Below, in pieces: positions 36,160 through 45,752 of a stretch of DNA of 64,000 nucleotides. The position numbers and the translations under genes were made by a program. The first letter of the stretch is position 1; each line of letters begins with the position of its first letter. The notes beneath the pieces are model-generated. The model was given only the letters and a program-made list of their open reading frames with translations, had not been told where the DNA came from and did not search any database. This DNA comes from Thiolinea disciformis DSM 14473 (GTDB lineage Bacteria > Pseudomonadota > Gammaproteobacteria > Thiotrichales > Thiotrichaceae), in NCBI RefSeq assembly GCF_000371925.1, contig NZ_AQVE01000019.1, forward strand, positions 1 through 64,000, in the 5' to 3' direction.

Positions 36160-36479
36160 AGCTCTATTTATTCCCAGCTCACGATTAAAATCGGCATTTT
36201 ACGCTGATCAAGCAGAAAAGCCATGCACAAGTCTAATGCAGTAGACACAAAATGTGTTTGCTATCCAATCCGGTTAGTAAGCACTTTGTAGAACAATTTT
36301 TTTATCAATTAATTCATGTAGATAATAAAATTGGCAATTAAATCACTAGATTAAAACCAAACGATTTTTGCTGACATTGGAAATGTAAAGAACTGTAAAA
36401 AAACTTAACGCTGCGGGATTCTTAGCCAAGACTGTCGCTCTGTCTTAACAAGCTGGATGTTTGCCTCAGGAGTGTAAAA
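36160..36479. other. divergent intergenic region with a small palindrome
   Basis: These 320 AT-rich bases lie between purF and the divergent esterase gene. A perfect ACACA-aaa-TGTGT palindrome sits at 36245-36257, 86 bases upstream of the purF start. It may be an operator, but it does not match the PurR consensus I know. No gene or terminator was seen. Confidence 0.45.
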
Positions 36480-37406
36480 GTGAAACAACGTAATACAGGA
36501 TGGCTAAGCGTAGGTTGGGCGATGCTTATTTTAATGAGCCTTAGCTTAAGTGCTTGTAATTCCAATGATGATAGTTCTAATACAAACACCGTGACAACAC
36601 GGACGTGGCTAGATGTGGCCTATGCAGCCACCTCAACGGCGCAAAAGTTGGATATTTATCTACCGGCGACGGGTAATGGGCCTTTCCCAACGGTGATTTG
36701 GATTCATGGTGGTGCGTTTAAATTTGGCGACAAAGCCAACCCACAATCACTTACTGCGTTAAACAATGCAGGCTATGCCGTGGCGAGCGTCAATTATCGC
36801 TTAAGTGGCGAGGCACAATGGCCGGCACAATTAGAGGACTTGAAAAGCATTGTGACTTATCTACGCACTAATGCCAGTCAATATGCATTAGACTCGACTA
36901 AATTTGCTGCATGGGGCGCTTCAGCAGGCGGCCATCTCGCCAGTATGACCGGTATTGCTTTAGCGAGTGATGCTAATACTCGGGTGCAAGCGGTGGTGAA
37001 CTGGTTCGGCCCTATGGACTTTTATAATATGGATGCCGATATGATTGCCTCAGGTGTAACACGCTGCACTGGTGCTAATGGTGCGGCTGATTCACCAGAA
37101 TCCGCCCTCATTGGTGCTACTGTTAGTGAAAACAAAGCGAAAGCGGATGCTGCTAGCCCCTTAACGTATTTAGCGGCATTACCGACTAGCACGACCTTAC
37201 CGCCCTTTTTAATTATGCATGGTCTAATGGATTGCAATATTGCCCCTAAACAGTCTGAGCGCTTACACACAGCGATCCAAGCAAAGTTTGGGGCAACTAA
37301 AAGTACATTGATGAAACTAACGGCTGGTACGCATGGTGGTGGCGAATTTAAAGATGCTTATGTAGAGACCAGCGTCATCGACTTTTTAAATACTTATCTA
37401 AAATAG
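36480..37406 (+). CDS. lipoprotein alpha/beta-hydrolase (esterase)
   Basis: The product has 308 residues from a GTG start, with AGGAG upstream. A lipoprotein signal ends at LSAC. The hormone-sensitive-lipase/BD-FAE-type fold has IWIHGGAFKFGDK (oxyanion HGG), the nucleophile Ser in GASAGGH, an Asp region near IMHGLMDCNI and His in GTHGGGEF. It is a likely surface or periplasmic carboxylesterase. It lies seven bases before the response regulator gene, so it may be controlled by, or act with, that two-component system. Confidence 0.88.
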   Translation: MKQRNTGWLSVGWAMLILMSLSLSACNSNDDSSNTNTVTTRTWLDVAYAATSTAQKLDIYLPATGNGPFPTVIWIHGGAFKFGDKANPQSLTALNNAGYAVASVNYRLSGEAQWPAQLEDLKSIVTYLRTNASQYALDSTKFAAWGASAGGHLASMTGIALASDANTRVQAVVNWFGPMDFYNMDADMIASGVTRCTGANGAADSPESALIGATVSENKAKADAASPLTYLAALPTSTTLPPFLIMHGLMDCNIAPKQSERLHTAIQAKFGATKSTLMKLTAGTHGGGEFKDAYVETSVIDFLNTYLK

Positions 37407-37413
37407 CCGTGAG

Positions 37414-38103
37414 ATGTTAACTCAGCAGACCTTATTGCTAGTGGATGACGATACAAGCTTTCTGCTCATGTTAAAGGAATACATTGAGCAGGAAGGTTAT
37501 CAGACGCTGTTAGCTAGCAGTGCACACATGGCTTTAGAGCAACTGCAACGCCTTGAACCCGATTTAATTATTTTAGATTACATGATGCCCACCATGAATG
37601 GGCTAGAGTTACTGACGCTATTACGCCAACAAAACACGATTCCCATCCTTATGCTTACCGCCCGTGATGATGATCAAGATCGGATTAAAGGCTTGGAAAT
37701 GGGCGCAGATGATTATTTATGTAAACCCTTTAACTCGCGAGAACTGTTAGCACGGATTAAAGCTATCCTGAGACGCACAGAACGCAGTACCGCTTTTATT
37801 CGCCATATTGATCTGAAAATTCTGAAGATTTTTCCCGAGCGCACCCAAGTCTTTTGGCATGAGCAGGAACTCGACTTAACTCACACCGAATATAAATTAT
37901 TAGAATTATTAGCGCGACAAATTGGCTTTATTGTTAGCAAACAAGAATTATCTATTTACGCCCTACGACGGCCACTGGTGTTATATGATCGCAGCATTGA
38001 TGTCCATGTGGGACATTTACGGGCCAAATTAGGACTTGCACCCGATGGCGCACCCTATATTCGGACTATTCGCGGTCGTGGCTATCAACTACTCATAGGC
38101 TAG
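37414..38103 (+). CDS. OmpR-family response regulator
   Basis: The product has 229 residues: a receiver with D55 (LIILDYMMP), the conserved Thr (LMLTARD) and Lys (LCKPFNSREL), and a C-terminal winged helix (ELDLTHTEYKLLELLARQ, SIDVHVGHLRAKLG, IRTIRGRGYQLL). The closest style is CpxR. It lies three bases before its kinase gene. Confidence 0.93.
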   Translation: MLTQQTLLLVDDDTSFLLMLKEYIEQEGYQTLLASSAHMALEQLQRLEPDLIILDYMMPTMNGLELLTLLRQQNTIPILMLTARDDDQDRIKGLEMGADDYLCKPFNSRELLARIKAILRRTERSTAFIRHIDLKILKIFPERTQVFWHEQELDLTHTEYKLLELLARQIGFIVSKQELSIYALRRPLVLYDRSIDVHVGHLRAKLGLAPDGAPYIRTIRGRGYQLLIG

Positions 38104-38106
38104 CGT

Positions 38107-39498
38107 TTGAATCGTTTATTTTGGAAAATCCTCTTTACCTTTTGGCTCAGCCTAGTCTTCATTATTGGTGCACTCAGTTTGCCGAATTGGCTAAAACAGC
38201 AACGCACGCAAGCACTAGAAAATCAGCTAGTTGCCAACCCCCAATCGATTATTACTATTAAAGCAGCAGCCACCACTTTCACCCACGGCGGTAGAGCAGC
38301 TCTGATACAACTGCTGAATGAACAAGAGGCTGAAGCACCGGCTACCATGCAGATTTATGTTTTAGATCAGCACAATCAAGAACTGCTCGGTCGTAAAGTA
38401 GGAGCAGAGACTCTCAAAGCAGTACGCTTATATCAGAGTGAACAGCTCAGCTTTCCTATTATTCGCCAAGCTAACCACCAGACGGAAATCTTGACTTTCT
38501 TTGCCCCATGGTCAGGACAATTCGCTGAGTTTAATCAGCGATATCACTTCAATTTCAGCCAAAAACATCAGGATGATTTATTAGTCGCGCTTGGCATTAT
38601 TGTAGCCAGCTTCCTAGCCAGTACTTTTTTAGCGGCTTATTTCGCACGTCCCGTCAAAATCCTTGAGCGCGGCTTTCAAGCGTTGGCAGCCGGAGAATTA
38701 AACTGTCGCGTTGCGGCGGACATTGGCAAACGGCGTGATGAATTAGCGAACTTAGGCTTTGCTTTTGATCGTATGGCGCAACAACTACAACAATTGCTGG
38801 ATCAACAAAAAAGCCTTGTCGATGCCCAAAAACACCTATTGAATGACGTATCACATGAACTGCGTTCGCCGTTGACCCGTTTGAATATGAGTATTGCGCT
38901 AGCGCGGCAACAGCCGGAACGTCTTAGCACTAGCTTAGAGCGCATTGAGCAAGAGGCAGAGCGCTTAAATAAACTGGTGGGTGAAATCTTGACCTTATCT
39001 AGGCTAGAAGCCGGTATTGCTAGTCATGCCACCGAATATATCGACTTAATAGCCTTAATCACCCTGCTGGTGGAAGCCTGTCATTTTGAAGCCAGTGCCA
39101 ATCAACAAACACTGCAGGTGCAGAATCATTTGCACCTAGAAGAACTATTAATTCGTGCCAATGGTGATTTGTTGTATCGAGCCTTGGAGAATATTGTGCG
39201 TAATGCCATTCAACATACCCCCGCCCACTCCACCATTACTATTACACTGGCACACCAGCAAGGACAGTTACAGATTGTGGTAGAAGATAATGGCGCTGGC
39301 TTACCGGACGATGAGCTAGATATCGTGTTTGAATCTTTCCGACGTAGCTCGCAGGCTGAACAAAATAAGGGTTATGGCCTAGGTTTAGCCATCGCTAAAC
39401 GTGCCATCCTCTTTCATGGCGGCCGTATTCAAGCTAGCAATCGTACAACCGGAGGCTTAAAGCTTGAGGTTTTATTGCCATGGCAACCGATTCAATAA
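38107..39498 (+). CDS. CpxA-like membrane histidine kinase
   Basis: The product has 463 residues, starting at a TTG codon three bases after the regulator; no ATG lies near. TM1 is about 6-24, a periplasmic domain 25-157, TM2 about 158-180 (LVALGIIVASFLASTFLAAYFA), then HAMP. The kinase core has H250 (NDVSHELRSPLTRL), N box RALENIVRNAIQHTP, G1 EDNGAGLP, F FESFRR and G2 GYGLGLAIAK. With the neighbouring esterase lipoprotein it may monitor the envelope; the signal is unknown. Confidence 0.92.
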   Translation: MNRLFWKILFTFWLSLVFIIGALSLPNWLKQQRTQALENQLVANPQSIITIKAAATTFTHGGRAALIQLLNEQEAEAPATMQIYVLDQHNQELLGRKVGAETLKAVRLYQSEQLSFPIIRQANHQTEILTFFAPWSGQFAEFNQRYHFNFSQKHQDDLLVALGIIVASFLASTFLAAYFARPVKILERGFQALAAGELNCRVAADIGKRRDELANLGFAFDRMAQQLQQLLDQQKSLVDAQKHLLNDVSHELRSPLTRLNMSIALARQQPERLSTSLERIEQEAERLNKLVGEILTLSRLEAGIASHATEYIDLIALITLLVEACHFEASANQQTLQVQNHLHLEELLIRANGDLLYRALENIVRNAIQHTPAHSTITITLAHQQGQLQIVVEDNGAGLPDDELDIVFESFRRSSQAEQNKGYGLGLAIAKRAILFHGGRIQASNRTTGGLKLEVLLPWQPIQ

Positions 39499-39525
39499 AA
39501 GCCAACGAACTTCAAACCGTTTGGA

Positions 39526-39555
39526 CTCAATAAGCGGTAACAACAGCTTATTGAG
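39526..39555. repeat. perfect inverted repeat between the kinase gene and cvpA
   Basis: CTCAATAAGC (39526-39535) and GCTTATTGAG (39546-39555) form a ten-pair hairpin with a ten-base loop. A third copy, GCTTATTGAG, lies at 39592-39601 over the cvpA stop codon. No T tract follows on either strand, so it is a weak terminator at best. Confidence 0.6.
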
Positions 39556-39593
39556 AAAGACCGTTTCCAGCTAAGGAATGATTAGGCCTAAGC

Positions 39594-40169
39594 TTATTGA
39601 GGAGCTTGCTCAGGTGTAGCGGGGGCTGGTGTTGAAGAAGGAGGCATAACAGCCGCGCCGCCTTTTTCCAAGTAACTAGCAAATTCCTCAGGAATCATCC
39701 CTTTGACCTGCTGTGCTTGGGTAGAAAACCAGCCTAATAAGCGTGACTCTTTCCACCAAGCTTCGTTCGGCAAAGTGGTTAAATCCATCAGAATTACCGC
39801 TAGAATGACGATAATAACACCACGTGCCCCACCAAATACCGAGCCCAGAAAATGATCAATCCCGCCTAAGCCTATGGCGGAAACCGCTGAGGTAAAAAGA
39901 TGATTGATGAAGGCTCCAAGAATGAGAACGCCGAAAAAGATAATCGCTCCAGCAAGGATCAACCGTGCTACTTGGCTTTGAATACTAAATGGCAGTAGTG
40001 GTGCTAGTTTCTTGAAGTATAGCGCTGCAAAAGCAGCCGCCGCTATCCATGTCGTTAAAGCCAATGCTTCACGCACCAGCCCACGCACCAAGCCTACTAG
40101 CGCGGATAAGGCAATTAATACAAAGATGCCTATATCCACCCAATCCGCCATATGAGTTGAAAAAGTCAT
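39594..40169 (-). CDS. cvpA: CvpA-family membrane protein
   Basis: The product has 191 residues with four hydrophobic segments. WVDIGIFVLIALSALVGLVRGLVREAL is the CvpA hallmark, and GGIDHFLGSVFGGARGVIIV is also conserved. The C-terminus ends in a Pro/Ala tail. CvpA is an inner-membrane protein linked to colicin V export and envelope stress. It directly follows the SPOR gene. In relatives purF comes next; here the esterase/two-component genes intervene on the other strand. Confidence 0.92.
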   Translation of the reverse strand: MTFSTHMADWVDIGIFVLIALSALVGLVRGLVREALALTTWIAAAAFAALYFKKLAPLLPFSIQSQVARLILAGAIIFFGVLILGAFINHLFTSAVSAIGLGGIDHFLGSVFGGARGVIIVILAVILMDLTTLPNEAWWKESRLLGWFSTQAQQVKGMIPEEFASYLEKGGAAVMPPSSTPAPATPEQAPQ

Positions 40170-40179
40170 TCGCTACCGT

Positions 40180-41382
40180 TTAATTTCTAGTCACAAAGCT
40201 GTTTTGGACATATTGATTTTGTCCATAACGCGACTTCATACGACCTTGGATAGCAGCAGCGTCACCTTTTCCCGGATAAGAGCCAACACGTACACGATAA
40301 ACTGGCTTTCCATCGACATTGGCTTGGGTAATAAATACCGGATAACCATCGGCGGACATCGCACGCCGAATATCATCAGCTTTTGCTTTATTAGAGGTAG
40401 CCAATAGCTGCACTACATAGCCACCACCCGTGCTAGCAGCAGCGGGAGCAGGAGTCGGTGCCGCTGGACGTGTTGTTACAGCAGGTGCTGGAGCAGGACG
40501 CGGTGCGGCACTGGCCACCGTACGTGGCTGCGACACAGGAGGAGGAACCGGGCGTTCATTGACTAAGCGTGGATTAGGTGTACGCGCTGGTACTGGCTTA
40601 AGCTCATCCTGATTATTGGCAACAGGACGATCACGATTGGCCACGGCAGTTCTATTCGCATTATTACTACCAGTGTCTGCTGGTGTTGGCACAACCGATT
40701 CACTAGGTGCTCTGGCACTGCTATTGGTATCTGGTGCTGGCGGTGGTGCAACGGCAACCGTTTCTGCTGGCGCAGCGGCTGGTGGAAGCTTCAGCGTTTG
40801 CGTGGTGCTATTCGCATTTGTATTGTTAACAGGTTCTGGCTGGGTTGCAGCGATCGGTGCGGACTCTAGCTGCGCTGCTGGGGTCTTTGCACCCGTCTTA
40901 GCGTTGGAAGCACTAGCAATCTCATTCGCTCCCATACTGCCCACACCGGCTGCTGGCTTACCATTTTCTACAACTGGGCGAACTTCACGGCCATTGTCAC
41001 GAACATTAAAATCCTTCGCAGCCGTATCCTTATTACTTAAATTGGCGTTGGGATCAGTACTAGCTATCGTACTTGCTGCATCTGTGCCGGTTGTAGCACC
41101 TGCTTTTTGTGCAGCACCGCTATCGATGCCAATGGGAGCTTCTTGATTGGCGGAATCACTCGGCACTAACTGTCCCTGATTCGAGGCTAACGTTGTTCCT
41201 GTACCTTGATTAACACCAGGGAAACCGAGAATCGGTGCGGCGCCCTTAGTTTGTTCTGCAATCAGATCCCTCTGTTCAAGTGAGCGATTTTTGCCTTTCA
41301 GCAACCATGCCAATAATAGTGCTGCGATTAAAACTAGCACCACCGCACCTATCATGCGCTTGGTTGTAGCTTTGTTATCCAT
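40180..41382 (-). CDS. SPOR-domain protein (DedD-like)
   Basis: The start at 41382 is set by AGGAG eight bases upstream; an upstream ATG at 41400 lacks one. This gives 400 residues. An N-terminal TM segment (MIGAVVLVLIAALLLAWLL) is followed by a long Ala/Thr/Pro-rich linker (about 45-320) and a C-terminal SPOR domain (GGYVVQLLATSNKAKADDIRRAM to RVRVGSYPGKGDAAAIQGRM). SPOR domains bind denuded septal peptidoglycan. The position between folC and cvpA matches dedD, but the linker is much longer. Confidence 0.85.
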   Translation of the reverse strand: MDNKATTKRMIGAVVLVLIAALLLAWLLKGKNRSLEQRDLIAEQTKGAAPILGFPGVNQGTGTTLASNQGQLVPSDSANQEAPIGIDSGAAQKAGATTGTDAASTIASTDPNANLSNKDTAAKDFNVRDNGREVRPVVENGKPAAGVGSMGANEIASASNAKTGAKTPAAQLESAPIAATQPEPVNNTNANSTTQTLKLPPAAAPAETVAVAPPPAPDTNSSARAPSESVVPTPADTGSNNANRTAVANRDRPVANNQDELKPVPARTPNPRLVNERPVPPPVSQPRTVASAAPRPAPAPAVTTRPAAPTPAPAAASTGGGYVVQLLATSNKAKADDIRRAMSADGYPVFITQANVDGKPVYRVRVGSYPGKGDAAAIQGRMKSRYGQNQYVQNSFVTRN

Positions 41383-41406
41383 TAACGAAACTCCTTGCAA
41401 AATATC

Positions 41407-42708
41407 TTAGCGACTAACTTTAAATAACGCGTCCAATGCACCGGATACTACCAGAAATGAACCGAATATCACTACCCTATCCTGCGCGTTCAGGCTTGAT
41501 TGCACTGCTCTCCACGCCTGTGTCAAGCTATTATGAGCAATAATTGCGCTAATTCCCTGATCTTGAATAGTAGACACCAAGGTTTCTAGTGGCGTGGCGC
41601 GTGGCGATTCCACTTTAAACACATGCCACTCATCCACCACTGTGCGTAATGCTTCGACCACCGCCACTAGATTTTTATCTGCTAATAAAGAAAAAATAAC
41701 ATAAGTCTTACCAAGCTGAGGCTGACCCTCCAACCAATCCGCTAAGACACGCGCTGCTTGTGGATTATGCGCTACATCTACCCACACATCGGGCTGAGAT
41801 TGAAGTTTTTGTAAGCGCCCCGTCAATGCCACTGACTGTAAACCCTGTTCTATCGCTGCACGAGTTACTTGAGGCAATACTTCATACAATTGGTCTAACG
41901 CCATCAAAGCGCAAGCTGCATTAGTAAGTTGAAACTCACCCTGTAAATTCGGGTAGGGTAAATCCTGAAAATGATGCCCTAACGATGTTGCAGCCGCACA
42001 CATGACAGAAAAACGCTTGATCTCTGGCTGGCTAATCACGCTAAAATCTTTAGTATTCTGCCAAAGTACTGCCCCAATCGTTTGAGCTGTTGTAGCAATA
42101 CGCTGTGGAGGATTGGTATCCCCACAAATAAGTGGCTGCCCCTTCCGAGCAATGCTAGCTTTCTCATAAGCGATCGACTCGCGGTTGTCGCCTAACCAAT
42201 CGACATGGTCAAGATCGATGCCCGTGACAATGGCAACATGTGCATCCCATGTATTGGTAGCATCCAAACGCCCCCCTAAGCCAACCTCCAAAACAGCGAC
42301 ATCGACCACGTGCTGATGAAAAATCCACAAGGCCGCCAAGGTGCTAAATTCGAAATATGTTAGCGAAATATCACCCCGCACCACTTCAATAGCACTAAAA
42401 GCCGCACATAGCTGCTCATCACTCACAGGCTCAGCATTGAGCGCCACACGTTCGTTATAGCGTAATAAATGGGGAGAGGTATAAGTGCCCACACGATAAC
42501 CGGCAGCGACTAAGATCGATGTCAATAGGGCGACCGTTGAGCCTTTGCCATTCGTGCCTGCGACAGTAATGATGGGAAACGGTGGCTTGAGCAAATTTAA
42601 GCGTTCAGCAACGCGTCGGATACGCTCTAAACCCAGATCAATGGCAGAAATATGCAAGCTTTCCTGCCATTGTAGCCACTGGTCTAAGCTGCGCACAGCT
42701 AAACTCAC
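41407..42708 (-). CDS. folC: folylpolyglutamate/dihydrofolate synthase
   Basis: The product has 433 residues. The Mur-ligase-like ATP site VAGTNGKGSTVALL is present, with TSPHLLRYNERV, ALWIFHQHVVDVAVLEVGLGGRLDATN and a C-terminal domain with DVAHNPQAARVL. It glutamylates folates and makes dihydrofolate. It overlaps accD by one base and is coupled to it. Confidence 0.95.
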   Translation of the reverse strand: MSLAVRSLDQWLQWQESLHISAIDLGLERIRRVAERLNLLKPPFPIITVAGTNGKGSTVALLTSILVAAGYRVGTYTSPHLLRYNERVALNAEPVSDEQLCAAFSAIEVVRGDISLTYFEFSTLAALWIFHQHVVDVAVLEVGLGGRLDATNTWDAHVAIVTGIDLDHVDWLGDNRESIAYEKASIARKGQPLICGDTNPPQRIATTAQTIGAVLWQNTKDFSVISQPEIKRFSVMCAAATSLGHHFQDLPYPNLQGEFQLTNAACALMALDQLYEVLPQVTRAAIEQGLQSVALTGRLQKLQSQPDVWVDVAHNPQAARVLADWLEGQPQLGKTYVIFSLLADKNLVAVVEALRTVVDEWHVFKVESPRATPLETLVSTIQDQGISAIIAHNSLTQAWRAVQSSLNAQDRVVIFGSFLVVSGALDALFKVSR

Positions 42709-43598
42709 TAAGCAATAACCGGACTAGGCAGGCTAGGATTAGAACGATGTTGGAATATCGCTAACAAATCAGCAATGGTTTCACGCAAACGATTACGATG
42801 CACGATCATATCAATAGCACCCTTTTGCAATAAAAACTCACTACGTTGAAAGCCTTCTGGTAGGGTTTCACGCACCGTTTGCTCAATAACGCGTGGCCCT
42901 GCGAAACCGACTAAAGCTTTTGGTTCTGCAATATTAACATCCCCTAACATGGCAAAACTGGCTGAAACGCCGCCCATGGTTGGGTCGGTTAAGACAGAAA
43001 TGAAAGGAATACCTTTTTCCGATAATTTCGTCAAAATTGCACTGGTTTTAGCCATTTGCATCAAGGAAAATAAAGCTTCCTGCATACGTGCACCACCGCT
43101 TGCGGCAAAACACACATAAGGAATTTTTTCCTCCAAGGCGACTTGTGCCCCACGCACAAAACGCTCACCGACCACTGACCCCATCGATCCCCCCATGAAA
43201 CGGAAATCGAAAGCGGCTGCGACTAGAGGCAAGCCTAATACCGCGCCCTTCATCACAATCAGCGCATCTTTTTCGCCCGTTTCTTTCTGGGCTGCACTGA
43301 TACGATCTTTATATTTCTTGGTATCACGAAACTTCAGCATATCGGTGGGTGCAACATTGGCTCCCACCTCTTCGCTACTATCTTTATCCAAGAAAGCTGC
43401 CAAACGCTTACGTCCATAAATGCGCATGTGATGCTCGCATTTAGGACATACTTCATTATTGCGTTCCAACTCAGCACGGTACAAGACCGACTGACATTCA
43501 GGACATTGATGCCATAACCCTTCTGGAATCGACTTCTTCTTTTCAGTGGTGCTTTCAGTACGAATACGCGAAGGCAACAATTTTTCAAACCAACTCAT
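42708..43598 (-). CDS. accD: acetyl-CoA carboxylase carboxyltransferase subunit beta
   Basis: The product has 296 residues. A four-Cys zinc finger (C32, C35, C51, C54) precedes the carboxyltransferase core ([52 protein letters not shown]). It works with AccA in fatty-acid synthesis. It sits five bases from trpA and overlaps folC by one base, the usual order in gammaproteobacteria. Confidence 0.96.
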   Translation of the reverse strand: MSWFEKLLPSRIRTESTTEKKKSIPEGLWHQCPECQSVLYRAELERNNEVCPKCEHHMRIYGRKRLAAFLDKDSSEEVGANVAPTDMLKFRDTKKYKDRISAAQKETGEKDALIVMKGAVLGLPLVAAAFDFRFMGGSMGSVVGERFVRGAQVALEEKIPYVCFAASGGARMQEALFSLMQMAKTSAILTKLSEKGIPFISVLTDPTMGGVSASFAMLGDVNIAEPKALVGFAGPRVIEQTVRETLPEGFQRSEFLLQKGAIDMIVHRNRLRETIADLLAIFQHRSNPSLPSPVIA

Positions 43599-43603
43599 GA
43601 ATG

Positions 43604-44428
43604 TTATCCGTGACGAGATGAGGAGTTTTTGTCCATAGCCGAACGCATGTCTGCTAAGGTAGCGCCAATTTTAGTCATAATAGTCTGCGTGTCATTAACA
43701 TTCACCTCAATAATTTTGATTAGCGCACTACCGACCACGACAGCATCCGCCACTCGAGCGACCTGCGCTGCGGTTTCCGCATCCTTAATGCCAAAACCCA
43801 CACCTAAGGGCAAATCACTAAATTGACGAATATGACGAATGCGCTCTGCCACTGCATTGACATCTAATGTGGCAGCGCCGGTCACACCTTTCAAGGACAC
43901 ATAATACAAAAATCCACCGCCCAGCTGTGCCACCTGCTTGAGACGCGAATCCACCGTCGTAGGCGATAACAAGAAAATACTGTCTAAGCCATGCTGCTTG
44001 AATAGTGGCAGAACTTCTTTGCCTTCTTCTGGTGGTAAATCCACCGTTAAGACACCATCAACACCCGCTGCTTGTGCGCGCTTCGCAAAATCCTCATAGC
44101 CCATCACTTCAATGGGATTCAGATATCCCATTAAAACGACTGGGGTTTTGGTGTTAGTTTTACGAAATTCACTCACCATACTTAATACATCATTCAAGCT
44201 GGTGTTATGCACTAAGGCGCGTTCACAGGCTAATTGAATGGTTGGGCCATCGGCCATTGGGTCGGAGAATGGCACCCCTAATTCAATCACATCAGCACCT
44301 GCCTCCACCATGGTATGCATCAATGGCACGGTAACGTGTGGCTGTGGATCGCCTGCGGTGACATAGGGAATTAACGCGGTACGCCCTTGTTGCTTCAATT
44401 GCGCAAAGCAGTCTTCAAAACGACTCAT
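43604..44428 (-). CDS. trpA: tryptophan synthase alpha subunit
   Basis: The product has 274 residues in a TIM barrel: [35 protein letters not shown] (catalytic Glu in the ELGVPFSDP motif), [21 protein letters not shown] and the phosphate-binding GVGFGIKD. It cleaves indole-3-glycerol phosphate to indole. It overlaps trpB by four bases. Confidence 0.97.
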   Translation of the reverse strand: MSRFEDCFAQLKQQGRTALIPYVTAGDPQPHVTVPLMHTMVEAGADVIELGVPFSDPMADGPTIQLACERALVHNTSLNDVLSMVSEFRKTNTKTPVVLMGYLNPIEVMGYEDFAKRAQAAGVDGVLTVDLPPEEGKEVLPLFKQHGLDSIFLLSPTTVDSRLKQVAQLGGGFLYYVSLKGVTGAATLDVNAVAERIRHIRQFSDLPLGVGFGIKDAETAAQVARVADAVVVGSALIKIIEVNVNDTQTIMTKIGATLADMRSAMDKNSSSRHG

Positions 44429-45639
44429 AGCGTAATCCCCTCTAAACGCGCCACGGTATTAATATCTTTATCGCCACGCCCAGATAGGGACACGATAATA
44501 CTTTGATCTTTGCTCATAGTGGGCGCAATTTTCGCCGCATAAGCCAGTGCATGACTACTTTCTAGCGCAGGAATAATGCCTTCTTTGCGCGTCAAGTTGT
44601 GGAAGCCTTGCATCGCCTCATCATCATTAATGGCCACATACTGCACGCGACCAATGTCTTTAAGCCACGCATGCTCAGGCCCAACCCCCGGATAATCTAA
44701 ACCGGCTGAAACGGAGTGTGTTTCAATGATTTGCCCATGCGCATCTTCCATCAAGTAGGTACGATTGCCGTGTAATACCCCCGGACGACCAGCATTCAAA
44801 GGCGCAGCGTGCTTACCCGTTTCAATCCCATGGCCGCCCGCTTCGACACCGAAAATCTTCACGAACTCATCGGCCAAGAAAGGATGGAATAAACCAATCG
44901 CATTCGATCCACCGCCCACTGCGGCGACTAAGGCATCGGGTAATTTGCCATCTTGCTCGAGAATTTGCTGGCGCGCTTCACGCCCAATCACCGCTTGGAA
45001 ATCACGCACCATTTGCGGATAAGGATGAGGGCCCGCCACTGTGCCAATAATGTAGAAGGTATTATCCACATTGGTAACCCAATCCCGCATGGCCTCATTC
45101 AATGCATCTTTCAGGGTTTTAGAGCCAGATGTGACCGGTACAACCCTCGCCCCCAGCAACTTCATACGATACACATTTGGTGCTTGGCGCTGAATATCTT
45201 CAGACCCCATATACACCACACACTCTAAGCCTAAACGTGCAGCAATCGTTGCAGAGGCCACACCATGTTGCCCCGCGCCGGTTTCAGCAATAATGCGCGT
45301 TTTACCCATGTGTTTAGCAAGCAATGCTTGACCGATGGTGTTATTAACTTTGTGCGCACCGGTATGATTCAAATCTTCGCGCTTAAGGAAAATTTTTGCC
45401 CCACCTAATTCACGGCTCCAGCGCTCAGCCAGATATAAAGGACTCGGGCGACCGACGTAGTATTTAAGATCGCGGTCAAATTCAGCTTGGAATGCCGGAT
45501 CGTTTTTTAATTTATTATAAGCGGCTTCAAGTTCTTGAATCGGCTCCATTAACGTTTCTGCCACAAAACGTCCGCCGTAAGGGCCGAAATGACCAGACGC
45601 ATCTGGCATTGAAGCCCAGTCGAATGTGCTGAATTTCAC
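44425..45639 (-). CDS. trpB: tryptophan synthase beta subunit
   Basis: The product has 404 residues. The PLP Lys is K97 in [21 protein letters not shown] and the phosphate loop GGGSNAIG are conserved, as is [19 protein letters not shown]. It joins indole and serine. It is the first gene of the trpBA-accD-folC run. The 113 bases upstream show no leader peptide or attenuator that I could find. Confidence 0.97.
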   Translation of the reverse strand: MKFSTFDWASMPDASGHFGPYGGRFVAETLMEPIQELEAAYNKLKNDPAFQAEFDRDLKYYVGRPSPLYLAERWSRELGGAKIFLKREDLNHTGAHKVNNTIGQALLAKHMGKTRIIAETGAGQHGVASATIAARLGLECVVYMGSEDIQRQAPNVYRMKLLGARVVPVTSGSKTLKDALNEAMRDWVTNVDNTFYIIGTVAGPHPYPQMVRDFQAVIGREARQQILEQDGKLPDALVAAVGGGSNAIGLFHPFLADEFVKIFGVEAGGHGIETGKHAAPLNAGRPGVLHGNRTYLMEDAHGQIIETHSVSAGLDYPGVGPEHAWLKDIGRVQYVAINDDEAMQGFHNLTRKEGIIPALESSHALAYAAKIAPTMSKDQSIIVSLSGRGDKDINTVARLEGITL

Positions 45640-45752
45640 AGGCCTAATTCTCCTGATTTTTGCTGGCTGTAAAGGACAATAACGTTATCACATGCGCGTC
45701 CATTGATCTATGTTAGGCGCGCACTGGTTAACCCTAGTATTACCACCGTTTA

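Noticed and set aside
36245-36257. ACACA-aaa-TGTGT palindrome as a PurR site
   Set aside because: It does not match the PurR consensus and only one copy exists; kept only as an unassigned palindrome in the intergenic entry.
39526-39601. Three GCTTATTGAG copies as ends of an insertion element
   Set aside because: No transposase or target duplication is visible between them and the spacing is too short.
40616-41146. 176-codon plus-strand frame within the SPOR gene
   Set aside because: Ala/Val/Gly translation produced by the antisense of the Ala/Thr/Pro linker; no ribosome site.
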